A stretch of DNA of 64,000 bases from Urechis unicinctus (taxonomy: Eukaryota; Annelida; Polychaeta; Xenopneusta; Urechidae): assembly GCA_034190875.2 (NCBI GenBank), contig CM067346.1:42081058-42145057 (forward strand), given 5' to 3'. This document shows, piece after piece, positions 11,693 through 24,530 of this stretch. A program made the translations under genes and the position numbers. Numbering within the stretch: position 1 is the stretch's first letter; every line of letters begins with the position of its first letter. The notes under the pieces are model-generated. The model was not told the origin of the DNA, searched no databases, and was given only the letters and a program-made list of their open reading frames with translations.

Positions 11693-14600
11693 TGGTTATG
11701 ATAAACGAAAAATGAAAAGACGTATATACACGGATCGTTCCTTTATATGTGCGTTGTTTAAAACATCATCAGAGGAGTTTATAATGGTTAAGTTATCGCT
11801 GTTACACGCAATTGCCATCTTTCTGACGAGACGACCCACTGGCTAACACCGATAGACAATAAAATATGAGTCATTTGAATATTAAATAACATTCATAATG
11901 CAAGCAGAGATTTAAATAGCAATTGCCATCCTTAAGCGATGCGCTTGCGGCTCTTAGATGCGCCATAGAAAGTAATCTAAAGCAGTCAGAAAAGTGTTGC
12001 TTCCCACGGAAGTAGCAGTTACATCACTGGCCTGAGATTCAAATATGTATGTAATGTTCATCATTGTGCAAGGAATACTTGGTTTTATAACACCCCATTG
12101 TTGTTTGAGCAGAGGCTAATTGCAGCAATCCTGATCCGTTATCTAATATATAAGCACACTACCACTGAACAACTTGTGTCATTTTAAGCCCAGAGCTTAA
12201 ATCTGTTGTACTTTGTTTGTACATGCCACTGCAAGAACGTTTGTTGTGCAACGACTTTGGTCCACCGCAATGCCACTCACTACGCTTCGCCTGCTCTTCA
12301 TTTCTCTAACATATGGCCCCTCTTTACAAATAATTATATATCTCTACCCATGTATTGTGTGGTGATCGTTAGCACAAATAAAGACGAACCTGGAACATGA
12401 GCACATTCTCGGGAAATGCAAAGGAATATATGAGGACACTTTATAGTAGTGAAATTTAGCCATTTTATAAGATCACATTTTAAATGACGGTGCGTGAGCG
12501 AAAACAAAAGTTGATCTCTCAGTGTCATTTATATATTGCTATCTACAACGCATAATCGTGTAGCACGTACAAGATACGTCCAAGGCAATGTCAATTCATC
12601 CAGTAATCGCAAGTCGCCACTCAAGTCGCCTAAGTATACTCTTAACCTGTAAAAATTTGGTACGATGTAGTTGTGGCGTATTCATCCGGTTACAACCGAT
12701 CCTTAATTAAATTTTACACATCAAAAGCAATAAATCATCATTAAAAAACTTTTTCGTCATCTTCTTTATTTATTTAGCGATGCCTTTATATTGCACGTAA
12801 TGTGGTATACTATAGGTCTCCTGTTATAAAATCAATACGACCAGCAAAAGACCATGGCTGCCTTTAGCTCGTGTTGTGAGCTGATAACCGGAGGGGCATG
12901 TCCACGCTAAAACTCTAATTGACGTCCCCTAGCAACCCTATAATGTAGATACAGCGTAAAATTGCAAGTACTGGTTTTAGGACTTACCTGAGTTAACACA
13001 TCGAAACGAATTGGCCACTAATACACCTTTATATGTGTAAATTGATAAAGACGAAACAAAGTGAATCAAAGTGTTGCCTTTTCTATGTGCTCCTACACTG
13101 TAGTGATTCGCCGATTCAAATGTGGATGAATACGAAAGCAATGTGCTCTGAATGGGCTGATAGTCATCCCATTACGGCTGTGGACGCCAGCTTGCAACTT
13201 GAACGGAAATGAACGGTTGAAATGAACGAACATTCTTGTAATCCTCACTGCGTTTCTATTACAAAACGATCCATTCCGTTTATAGGACATGCTAAACACT
13301 ACATGCCTCATCCTAATATGTAGTACGAAGCACTGACGTGTTTGCTCGGATGGAGCGTATTGGATGGATAACGTGCAACAAATCTCAATAGTAAACAACA
13401 TGGCAGACACAACCTGTAAACAATGAGTTGTTGGCATCGTCCTCGTGATAGGCAGAATACAAAAATGTCTTCAAGATAATTTACTTTTTCTCAGACTTTC
13501 TATTTCCTGATAAATTCGCTTTTGTCATTGGTTTAACGGCATCAAATGACCACTTGCGCGAGCTATTTGATTATTTGTGAAAATAGTGCGTTCTGAGGGC
13601 TGACATTAAGCAGGTGGCAGGCGAATTGTGGAAATTATAACATTGATGGCCGTTTCTCAGCCAAAAGACAGTGTCAAAACTCGTCCGTCCAAAATAATTT
13701 AAATAAATTGGAATTTTGCCACCGCATTCTATAATGACGATAACCTTTGGTTATTCATCGATCATCACCACAAAGTGATGCAACGAGGCTAATTTACGCC
13801 CATAACACGACATTTAATCCCGATACAACGCAAATCGAAGGAAAATCCTCATTAAAGTAATTAAGAATCGTGTATATAACTGTGTTTTATGTTATACATC
13901 GTTGTATTGGATATGGGACTGTAGCGAATTACTTATTTAACCCTCGCCCTAAAGCGTGTTTGTCCATGCGATAGATTGGCCTTCCGCGGCGCAGTCAAAT
14001 GTTTCATTCATAGTATGCATGCTCGTGAATAACTTATCTTTTAATGACACATTAGTTAATATAACATTTATGACAGTTCCTAGATCAGTACATATATGGT
14101 CAGTGCATGCCGATGGATCCTTTTTGATCTACTATGATTTAAAGCGCAACCTTATTCAAGGTATTATTCGGACTGCCCTATTCTTGTCAGTAAGGAACTG
14201 AGGAACGTTTGCCTTGGCTTGTCTCAAATTTGAAAAAGATAACAACTGCCATGATCATAACAATTGTCACGAATTGTAAACTGTAAGAAGTGGCCGATCC
14301 TCCTAAGGAATAGCTTGAACATCAACTCAAAATATAAACCTAGCAATATATAGTGATATGCCATTTTGCAATAAAGGCTATTAGTTAATAGAATACTTTC
14401 CTGATGTGAATGCAGTGACAAAATTATAGGTCGGATAAAACCATCAAATTTTGTAATTGATACAGCTCATATATTAGTAGCCCTGCGCGGACGTATAACT
14501 TCATTATAACTTTGTCGTCAATAGCCGCGCCAATAGGCTAATTCGCCATATCGGGTTGCAGGGCACCGCTCAATTTAACATCTAAAAAACAACATATATC

Positions 14601-14968
14601 AATAGCCTGTGAAAATACATCTGGAACCGCGCAAAGAGCTTACCCCGATGGACGCGGTTCTATAGGAAATTCTATCTTTAAATCGATTTCCGAACACCCT
14701 TATCCAGCCAATCAGAGCTCAAGAATCACCTCCTCTTCTCAATCACCGTCGTCTTTTTCTCTACCATGCTGTGTAATTATAAACTGAAAAGAAAAAACTC
14801 CATCGGAAGTAAATGCGACCTCATCGAACTCTAGGACTACCTGATGCAACAGCCCTATGGTGACCCAATCACAACACTTGTGTCATTTCCGTCACGATAC
14901 ATGTGAATACGGTCATTTTGATGTTGCGCCTGATTATCCCGTGGAGGTGGCATCGTGACTAGTACGTT

Positions 14969-15024
14969 ATCGCATGGTCATGCAGATGATATGGTGACAC
15001 GAATCACCAACATGACCATGCGAT
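14969..15024. repeat. Nested hairpin with 14-bp perfect stem
   Basis: The arms 14,969-14,982 (ATCGCATGGTCATG) and 15,011-15,024 are perfect reverse complements. Inside the loop, TGGTGA (14,992-14,997) pairs with TCACCA (15,004-15,009), leaving a hexanucleotide loop and a 9-base asymmetric bulge. D1 and D2 lack the segment. The fold is compatible with a structured RNA or with a decayed inverted repeat; nothing shows that it is transcribed. Confidence 0.55.
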
Positions 15025-15769
15025 TATTGACACATAACAGGTACTTTGTAATAGGTAAAACACTGTGAGCTCGTGATATGAATGCAATGATCGCTGATCA
15101 GTTTAAATACTCTATCACGAATACAAGTATTGATGATGCGGACACACAATGTGGTCGTTCACTTGCTTGTCTTTGCCGAAAACTTTTACATCATATATTG
15201 CATATTAAACTTTTGTTAAAAGAAAATAGGTTGGTCCAGTCGTAGTATTTCATAACAGGTGTTTGATGTAAGTGATCGCATGAAAATGATCGCATCTATA
15301 ATATAAATGAATAGGAGTTGTAATTAACAGTTAAGACGTATATTTGACCCTGAGTTAATCCGTCAGTTGTCCATCGCTTTAGGCTATATAAAGGCGAATT
15401 ATACGTAGACATGGTACTGTAGAGTCCTTGGGGAGCATGCAACTATGCTGTAGTCTTTTCTGACGCTGTCAGGAGAAAAACCCGCTTCGCATGGTAATAT
15501 GGCCGTGACCTGAATAGAAAGTTGGTGAGAATTACTCAAGGATAGGATGTGGGCGCAGTGATATGATGTAAAGTCATTTATATTTCAAACCGTTGCTTGA
15601 GTTACTTATGAAGAACGCTGAGCGACTAAATCAACAACGCATTCCAACTAGCTAAATATATATATTCCGGTGGAAAACTGCGGCTTTAAACGGTTGCGAT
15701 GACGGACGAAACCCACATAATTAAGCGTAAATATGGATGAACGAGTGCCTCATTGAATATTGAATAAGT

Positions 15770-15895
15770 TGCATAGTGCATTGAGTGGCAAAATCGTTGT
15801 TATTCTGCACGCGTGATGAAATGCAAATAGCACTTATGTATATCACCTTATGCCTATGCTTGCTATGGAAACGATACGTGAGACAATGCACGAAA
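15770..15895 (+). repeat. Old dispersed repeat, short copy
   Basis: The stretch ending TGCTATGGAAACGATACGTG is similar to about 20,196-20,280 and 23,719-23,800, where the same core (TTATGGAAACGATACGT and close variants) follows a TGCAA-TGGCAC-like lead. Similarity is about 65-75% by eye, so all three are ancient copies. Confidence 0.4.
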
Positions 15896-17889
15896 TATAC
15901 CGAGGTATGATAAATATACCGCGTCACCCTGCTAATTTCACAGGAATTTATTAACATCACGTCGCACGTGTTAAAAGTCGTGGGCGAAAGGGGTAATTGC
16001 CCTTAGTTGGCGGACAAATAACGCCAGCACTTGTCCGCATGCATTTCGTAATGTTGAAAAACCTCATAAAATACTAAACTTGTTTCCTGATAACGAAGCG
16101 CTAAGGGGTAAAGGTGATTTTACTCAACACGACAAATTATCTTTGTCTGGATAAACAAAGTTGAAGTTATGAGAATTCAGGATTAATGTAATCCGACATG
16201 CCAAGTGTGACAAGACAGAACCATGCTACAGTCGGCGTTCGTTATTCTCCAAGGCTTGTTTTATTTCTCAACTGTTTTTCAAATTGTGACATTATTTACT
16301 GAGATTTGGTTGGGTTAAATCGTGGAAACCCTCTTAGTAGTCACAGCCTCGATTTGGGACCATATTTAGCGTTGCCTATGTACGAGAAGGCTTTTCTACG
16401 CGTTTTCAAACTTTAGTTCGGCGGCCATCGCGTGTCTTTTCCGACGATTGATGAGGCACAAATCCTTTTTGAATCAGTCTGGCAAAGTAAAGAACTTACT
16501 TTTTGCGGAGCATAGTTTGTCTAGATTATATGAAATACAGTTTAGTGAAAATTGTATGGCATATTTGTGTGACTTATGGATGATAACATCACACCCCATG
16601 TCAATCCATTTGCACACCTGATATTTTTTTGTACTACAATCGAAGTACGCCGTACCATGGTGGTTTCAAACTTCGCTTGTTGTCTACCCGGGTCTGATTG
16701 AGAGTGTTCATATAACCATTCAGTTTTGTTCAAATAGAATAACAAAGCAGCCAGGTGTTTGATATTGAACAGAATGCCCCCAAAAACACCACAACAGTAA
16801 GTTTTCATACTTTTGTTGACCTGTTCTGTTTGTGTTTTTGAAAACTTTTTGTTTTAATTGGATGTTAGGTTATTATTTAAGGCTTAACAGATGGAAATGA
16901 GCATCATTACATATGTAATGAACATTATCATTTTGGAATACTTAAGGTTTACCAGATATGGAATGGATTGTTCACAAAATCACACGGTCAGCGATCATGT
17001 TGTATTGATATTGACTATGCTTTATTACAATTACTTCCATAGCAATGTGGACAGTGGTCATAAGATCATTCCTCCTCATCGGTAAACTTCATGATGGTGT
17101 TTATTCTACATGCTGCTAATAATTGAGTTTCTATCAGCCAAATCATATGCCTTTAATCACATGCAATATATCATGCAGATCCATATTTTGATAAGAAGTG
17201 GAGGAACAGCAATGTTTGAGTTAATTTTATTTTAGAAATAATTCTCAAGTAGCAAATTGTGTCCAAAATCACATACACACAATATTCGTTATTACATAAT
17301 AGGATACCGAGTAATCCCGAGTGCAGATACCAGTATCACAATGAGGCAGATAATGATAACAACTATAGAAATGTTATGACTGTTTGACAGCTAAAGGTAT
17401 ATGTATGATGTTGATGCAATAAGTGAGATACAAAACTATGATATGTCTAGGACAGGTTACACAACGCAGGATAAAGCTACTTAAATAGGTTATGACACAG
17501 ATAGGATTAATTGATACACCTATACATGTGCAGACATACATATTACAACAGTGAGTGTTGAATGACAAAACTAGAGGAAAGCATGTACAAAAGGTGGGAT
17601 GGCATTGAAAACGGAAGGGGGGGGGGAAAATGGGAGTGCAAATTGATGTGATCTCGTTGAAATCTAATTGAAAAAGACAAAGAAGTGCTGGTTACCTGAC
17701 CATATCCGCGAGGGATTTAATTGGGGCAGCCTCTTCCCTTCTAAAGAGAAAAGATAAGGACTTATGCGATAACGTTTACAAATTCGACAAATTCAACCTA
17801 TGTTTTCATGAAAATGGAATCCAGAATAAAATATTCTCTCTGTCTCTGTTGTTTGGAATGGAATATATTGGAAAAAATTACTTAAACTT

Positions 17890-19059
17890 TCAGAGATCCC
17901 AAGTGGAAACACCAAACAGGTTAAATACATATTGCATACATAGCTGATGAATGCCGCGAGAGCGGAAACGAGAGGAAGAGGATAATATGCACAAAGTCTT
18001 ATGAACTTGTTCAGCGATGTGAGGGCAATATTCTGGTTGAGTATATAGACGAGAACAGGCAAGACCTGGTACACCCCTCACAGGAATAGCTTCTTCATTG
18101 AGAGAGCTGTAACCAACTTTCAGCGGCTTGGAAGGCGGCTCCATGGACTTATCACTAATGGTTGAAGGAATGTTCAAGTCTGGATAGATTTCATCCACTT
18201 CATCAATGCATGATTGACAGAACTTAGGAGCAGTTTTTGTGTAATGGACAGATTCTGTTTTTCTTTGACACCACTTGGAAATTTTAGTTTCAGGTTGGAA
18301 ATTTTAATTTCAGGTTTCCAGTTTCCAAACATCCTCATTGTGATTGAAGGCTTTCAGAAGAACACCGTCTTGAACATGGCTTGGCCCATAGCTGTTCCAT
18401 TCTGAAAAAAAACCCAAAGTAAATCAGATACAGGCTAGTCAAATACATAACATTAAATATTATAATATATGTTTAAGTACACAACACAAACCAGCAATTC
18501 CTGTGAGATAGTTTTATATCACCCTCTACTAATAGACTAAATCATATTCGGTTTGAAATATTGACATTGTCACTTCAAGCCGTGCACGACAAATTCCAAA
18601 ACAAATTATCTTATAACTTGCGATTCGGTCGTATGATTCATAAGTGTCATTCTGTTATCTGTATACGATCTACTATCAGAATATGGCACCAATTCAAAAG
18701 GAAGCACACCGTACTTCGATTTAAGTACGATCGCATCACTACGCCATTGTTTCAGAAAAATCATTCAACAGTGGTGTTATTTATTAGCGATAGCTCATTA
18801 ATATGCCATAGAATTTTGAATAACATATAATGTATCATTAGATGATATACTTGTAAATTAGAAAACATAGACCTTACCTCTGCCATGTTGATGTGTGTAC
18901 AAAATTTAAACCATGAACGCAGAAAAACTTGAAGTCGCTGTCGAATAATGGAAATGAAAATTCTTCTTGTGAAGGCCCAATATCGCCCACAACAACAGAT
19001 TTGGTTTCAAATGTAGGCCATAATATATTTGCATAATTAAATCGTTCAAAGCCAATCAC
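17890..19059 (-). pseudogene. Two exon-like fragments of an unrecognised protein, probably decayed
   Basis: On the minus strand a frame from 19,059 reads a coherent protein stretch (including VVVGDIGPSQEEFSFP and FCVHGLNFVHTSTWQ) and meets a consensus donor (AG/GTAAG, intron from 18,877). A second candidate exon begins at 18,401 after a T-rich acceptor ending CAG. It reads WNSYGPSHVQDGVLLKAF and, further on, KFCQSCIDEVDEIYPDLN. That second frame is broken by a TGA and a TAA around a 20-bp tandem duplication (18,275-18,294 and 18,295-18,314). The reading phase implied by the donor does not match the best frame of the second fragment. Cysteine-rich composition suggests an extracellular or secreted protein, but I do not recognise the family. 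It could also be a fragment of an unknown mobile element. Confidence 0.3.
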
Positions 19060-19155
19060 ATTTCAGAAAATAATGTCATAAAATGCAAAACAGCAGAGGG
19101 CGGTGGCACGACTATCATGCGTACCTCAATCGAGGTGCGCCGTACTGGGAACGAG

Positions 19156-19181
19156 GTACGTACCTCGATCGAGGTACGTAC
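19156..19181. repeat. 26-bp perfect palindrome in a palindrome cluster
   Basis: The segment centred at 19,168/19,169 is a perfect palindrome. It is itself composed of shorter ones (AGGTACGTACCT and ACCTCGATCGAGGT). A diverged version (GTACCTCAATCGAGGTGCG) sits just upstream at 19,121-19,139. Such a structure can extrude a cruciform and resembles the core of a foldback element or a dyad binding site. Confidence 0.85.
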
Positions 19182-19789
19182 TTCTTATTTTGTAATGCCT
19201 TCTTAATTACGCCCAGGAAGCTAGTGCATACTTTATTCATCATTCCACGTTAAGACGTTAGGACCCAACTGTCTTATTTCTTAAAGGAAATGCATTCTAT
19301 AGTATAGTGTTGGACCTACATTCCAGTGGGGTGGGTTTCGCAGCCTGCCAATTCTATAAGTATTGTGAATCGAGGTTACATAATGTTGTTTTATATTTTT
19401 CCAGCTGTTTAAATAAACTTTAATCTTCCTATGACTGTCGGGGCAGTCCAACATTTTATACTAATAGGTCATAGAGCCCTTGCATGCTACGGTCGCACGA
19501 ACCATATTCTTAGGCATAACTTGAACAAACAGTTGACGAATCCCTATCACTCAAACAAAGCCTTCACCTGATATCCCAATATAGAGAATAGGTATTTTCT
19601 CTTTAAATCTGCGTTTATGTTTCAGTAGTCGGTTTGTTACGAGGCAAAGGAATGAAAGCATGCTCCAAACAATACAGCTTGTCCAAGGGAAACAAATATC
19701 ACAAGGAATCAGCGGATTCATTTGTGATTAGGTGGCGATTGTCAATCATATGGAGTAGCGTGTCTTCAAATTACATATCATATATACCT

Positions 19790-20480
19790 AGAAGTAATCG
19801 ATGTGAGCTACCCGTTTCCATCGGTACTTATACTTCCCCTTGGTACATAATGGAAAAAAAGTGGCCTAAATTGAGAAAGAGGATCACATTTTATTTACCT
19901 GCAACTATCAGTTCATATAGGCGCCAGTTATGAACAGGACTTCCACTATTTTCCAGCTTTTAGCTGTAGCTGTGACAAATAGAACGGCGACTTGGGAGAA
20001 CGAAATATAGAAAGAATCGATTCATTGAATTGATGCTCACTTACAAATGTTCTTGTCACATGCCACATGTGAATATCGCCGAGCAAATTCAGTAGCTTCG
20101 AGAAGCCTGTAAAATTATCCATTCATTAGAATGAACCGGTACATCCCGATGAGTTGCAGAGAGTCATGATAATTTTATTCAGCACGCCCTATAAAATGCA
20201 ATGGCACATAAGCGTAAGTATATATATATCTCGTTGAGGCTTAACTTGTTATGGAAACGATACGTGGAAATAGTGCCTTGACGGTGTTAGTCCTCAAGCT
20301 GTCAAAACGTGACTGACTCATTAATTGACAATTGAATTTGTCACAGAATCGGGTGCATGCGAAAAGTCACAATTGACACCAATGCAGTTTTTGTCAAGGT
20401 TATTAAGCAAAAAAGACCTGTGTTGATAGAAAGCTGACAATGAAAAATGCTACGGTAACTCTTAAAGAAGTTGCGTAATC
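19790..20480 (+). repeat. Old dispersed repeat, copy R1
   Basis: Matching words occur in the same order at 21,990-23,960: CATCGGTACTTATACTTCCC against CGTCGGTGCTTATTTTGTTCCC, then AACAGGACTTCCACTATTTTCC against AACAGAATTTCTACCATTTTCG, then TTATGGAAACGATACGT and GTCATTAAGCAAA-like segments. Spacing differs, so indels have accumulated. Identity is low and boundaries are uncertain. Confidence 0.4.
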
Positions 20481-21989
20481 TAATACAACTGTCGTGTTCC
20501 GGCTTTATATGAGTCGTGGCGCTTATAAACACAGTAATAAATAAACAGGTTTGGTCGTGTAAGTCAGATTCACTGCCGAGAGCATCTAGAATGCACAATA
20601 ACGACGGAAATAACCAATGACGCATTCATTCATATCTCTATGGACAATATATCCTACATGAACTGATACACCAACAGGGAGGAAAATACTGATTTCAAAG
20701 CAATTGATTGCAGTCGCGTCGCAATTATCATAAGTACTTGGAAGAACCGGCAAGTATGCTGTAGTCACCTTTGTTACAAGACTGAACTAAGTGATTTGGA
20801 AGTCATTTCGAATTTTACTTAAGAGGGCGCGGAGTTACCTTTGAAATATCAATGATGGTCTCTCTCTAAGAACTACCGGTCACCATCCGAATTTATGCAT
20901 GTTACATAATAAATACGGATTCGTAACGTAATCAACTTTACTTTTTTTATGGGGGGGGCCTAATTAAGTAATCCTCACGATTGCTTGGGATTTATGTAAA
21001 CGAATTGATCAAAATGTAACGATCCAACCTTTTGTGTAGATATATTTTGATGCTATTTCAATGTCTCTACTCCATCTATCTTTTTACATAGGAATATCAT
21101 AGAAATATTAATAACCTCATTTGAATTTCGGCTACTGAAAAATATCATTCGGACACATAGTCGTCTGTGATTAGCAATTATACGACGTTATCTGCGAAAT
21201 AACGAAATTGGGATTAATCAGTAGAGTTAGCGTAGCAAATTTATATCAGGCTGTAAAACCATAGCCCTTCATTACGAATTGGGTTAAAAAAAACTATAGC
21301 ATTTGTTACTGATTTCAACGTGACAAGCAAATAATTGCTAGATGCTCTTTGTATCAATCTTCCGTAAACGTTTAACATGATGCAAACAGCGCCAAACACC
21401 ACACCAGGATTAGGCCAGCAAACCCGGTATCAGATATTAGCAGTGCTGTTTTGATTTACTTGACCACGTTAAATTACGGACATAGCAACCAACCGATTCA
21501 TACCCCAATCGCTATGGAGGTATCCACATGTCCAGCGTATTACAGTTTGGTTAACATTGTGCAATACAGCGCCAAACACCTACATCAGGATCCTTTCATC
21601 CATAACCTCGATATCACCTTTAGTTGTGCTAACGCAGAATCCGTAACAAGCATACAACGAGCTGACCAGTCTGTGCCAAGAGGCAGCTAGTTGAACAGTC
21701 TGTGACAAACTCGTCATCATACTCTTATAGAGACACGTTTTGCCATAATCACCATGTAATCACTGTCGAGCATATCGGTCTATACGCGTGCAATACAAAG
21801 TTGGTACCGCCATACGACATTCGTGTGAGGTTTAGTATCGCAAAAAGGGCTTGGTTACAGTTAACGTTTCTTATCAAATGAAAAGTAGGGGGTGTTTATA
21901 GAACTAGCTGCGTGCGTTTGAATCGGTGCTCTGTTACCTCCAGGTTGCGCGTATTCATCTTTTATATAACGACCCAATTGTGAAAGCAA

Positions 21990-23960
21990 TCTAGGGGAGC
22001 GTTATCACTTTGCGTCGGTGCTTATTTTGTTCCCTTTGTAGTTAATGGAACATTGCTTCCCAAATGGAGGAGCGGGTCAGGGTTTCACCTGCAAGCAACA
22101 GTCAATTTACTGTGTCATTTAGGAACAGAATTTCTACCATTTTCGGAGCAATGAGCTTTTAACTACAACAAAGTGAACTATGTCATAGGATAGCGAAATC
22201 TGCAAAAAACACTCAGATCATTGAAACAATGTTTGATTGAGCTAAGCATGATTCTATAAAACCTACACAAGGTATTTATCTTCGAGATTCAGTCACGGAA
22301 ATATCATATAGAGATCACTGAAAATTCGAAAGACTCCTTTACCAATATGAAGCGTCGAAAACGAAATAGGTGTTTCAATAGCTAAACTCACTTGCTGCCA
22401 TGATATGTTATCTGTCGTACCTCACATAAATTAGGTAAATGTATCGAACAAAATACAACGATATAAATTCAGATTCGTTTAGAAGTATAATGCATAAGAA
22501 ATGCCGGAAGAAGCACAATTGCGTTTATCAACGACTGGGATCAATAAAACGAGCGTTCTCAGTCGAAGTATAGCGTCTTCGTAGGTCTCATGCTTAGTAA
22601 TATCTACAAAGAGTTCGCCGCAAACGATCACATCTGCATGGCTTTGTTTTCATTTGAATTATCAACAATGATGAATTGCTTTTATTGATGCTCGGCAGAA
22701 CAAAAGCAAGCATCATAAAATGATTGCAAGGACTAACATTTGTAATCGAAGCGACCTGTCGGTGATCTTGAGCACTGGTGTGTGCCAAGTTAATATCAAG
22801 CGAATGCGAGAAAGAAACATCACCAGGAAATTCAGTGACGTATCGATCAGGTCATTGACAAGTGCATTAACTGGAGTAGCTAATTTCTGCAGTATTTGCA
22901 TAAACTCAAATTATGCTTTCGAATTCATCTTTCATTTCGCATGAGGTACATTCTCAAACATGCACGACCATCGCTTATACTAGCTATTGTCTTGCACTGC
23001 CAGGCGAGGAAAGCTACAGCAACAATAATTGCCATTGTCAGCCACATGGCTCGACGAAAGGGGCGCACGAATAATAATGACATCGCTGGTTGTACCAACA
23101 GGGGCTACTTGGAGCAAGAACCGCTTTGCCTGATACTGTTTCCGCGACCTGAAAGGGTTTGTTTACAGACCGATTTGCACTTTGCCTTTGAGTGACGCTT
23201 ATAAAGCCGACGAGTATATAGCATGGAAAAGACGTGCACCTCCAAATGATTTTATCCAGATGAGCCATAAGAGCTGGATAGGATCCCCGAGATGAGACAC
23301 TGGGTCATATGATGATCCGCTTACTAACTTCACACTTCACATGCGATGTGCATTACCTCATTAAAGTGCAATGATATTAGGGAAAGAATTATGCGCCCCT
23401 AATCAAAACATTAAATCCTGGCTGTACGAAGATGAGCGATGTTATTTAGATCAGCAAACTGTGTGATATAAAAGGATTCCGTTTACGTGATGTGACGTTA
23501 TATTGCCGCGCGTGGGCTTAAACATGGGTTAATGATGAAATCTGGAGCTACATTAATGACGCAATCAAACTACACATACTGCATATGTATTCCAGTTGAA
23601 GATAAACCCGCATTATTATCCGTTAACAAGTAAGAACCAATGCATCAGTCATAATATATAACGAGCTGCTTAGTATTTAGCGTATCACGATAATTGTTAT
23701 TCAGCAAGCGTTATAATTTGCAATTGGCACTCAAACCTAGGCTTTTACATATCTCGTCGCGGCAACTCTTGTTATGGAAGCAACACGTAAGTGCTAGTCG
23801 TTAAGCCGTCGAAACATGAATGGGTTATAAAGTGAGTCTTTTTCCATAGAGGTGCTCGTCCACAAGGTACAGCAGCAACCCACAACGAGCTGCTGAAGGT
23901 CATTAAGCAAAGCAAACCATTGTATGTAATTTTATAAGCTGCTGTATTCAAGTATTACAC
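21990..23960 (+). repeat. Old dispersed repeat, copy R2 (expanded)
   Basis: This is the partner of the repeat at 19,790-20,480, with the shared segments spread over nearly three times the distance, so it probably contains later insertions. No coding potential is recognised: the frames at about 22,720-23,195 overlap each other on both strands and match nothing I know. Confidence 0.35.
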
Positions 23961-24192
23961 GAATCGAGCGGCAATTATTTACACCGAGTCTCTAATTGGA
24001 ACTGTACAAAATTGGCGGGTTGGTCATACACTGAGGTGATGTGAAACCATAAAATTGAACTGGATTTTTTTTCAAAAGCCGATATCTGCCACAGCCTTTT
24101 TATTGCACTTTAAGCCAGACGAGAACTACTCTGTGCTAGAGTAAAAAAGTTTTGGTTCATTGACAAGCTCACCAGAAAGGTCGCTGACACTA

Positions 24193-24263
24193 GAGGAGAG
24201 AGAGAGAGACGAGATCTAGATCAGCAGAAGAGAGAGAGGGAGAAAGAGAGAGAGAGAGAGATC

Positions 24264-24315
<52 letters not shown>

Positions 24316-24439
24316 TGTGAAATATAGATATATAAAATTGAATACAGATAGATGGATATAAATATAGTAAAAGCCGATATCTGCATCTCTATATCTCCCT
24401 CTCTATCTATATATATATATATATATCTCTCTATATATA

Positions 24440-24500
<61 letters not shown>

Positions 24501-24530
24501 ATATATATATATATATATATACACACACAT
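24193..24530. repeat. (GA)n and (TA)n microsatellites
   Basis: GA-rich repeats fill 24,193-24,311. After a short unique stretch, CT/TA then pure TA repeats fill about 24,389-24,530. The array abuts the left end of unit D3, where homology to D begins at about 24,625. Ser-Leu and Tyr-Ile repeat frames here are artefacts. Confidence 0.95.

Larger units (their letters stand above)
10781..15460 (+). repeat. Unit D, copy D0 (no viral element)
   Basis: The segment is collinear with 51,090-55,137 (D1) and 56,462-60,575 (D2), with substitutions and indels. A segment of about 0.5 kb (about 14,280-14,760) is replaced by unrelated sequence in D1/D2. D0 extends to about 15,455, where D2 passes into the viral element, so it is an unoccupied homologue of the insertion site. 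The longest frame (11,060-11,434) is shorter than its D1 counterpart because of a 4-bp deletion near 11,374. Confidence 0.85.
15461..24192. other. Intervening DNA with old diverged repeats
   Basis: This segment of about 8.7 kb is not part of units U or D. It contains exon-like fragments on the minus strand (17,890-19,059), a strong palindrome (19,156-19,181), G-runs (about 17,618 and 20,951) and diverged copies of an older repeat near 15,770, 20,196 and 23,719. All are listed separately. I see no other gene. Confidence 0.6.
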
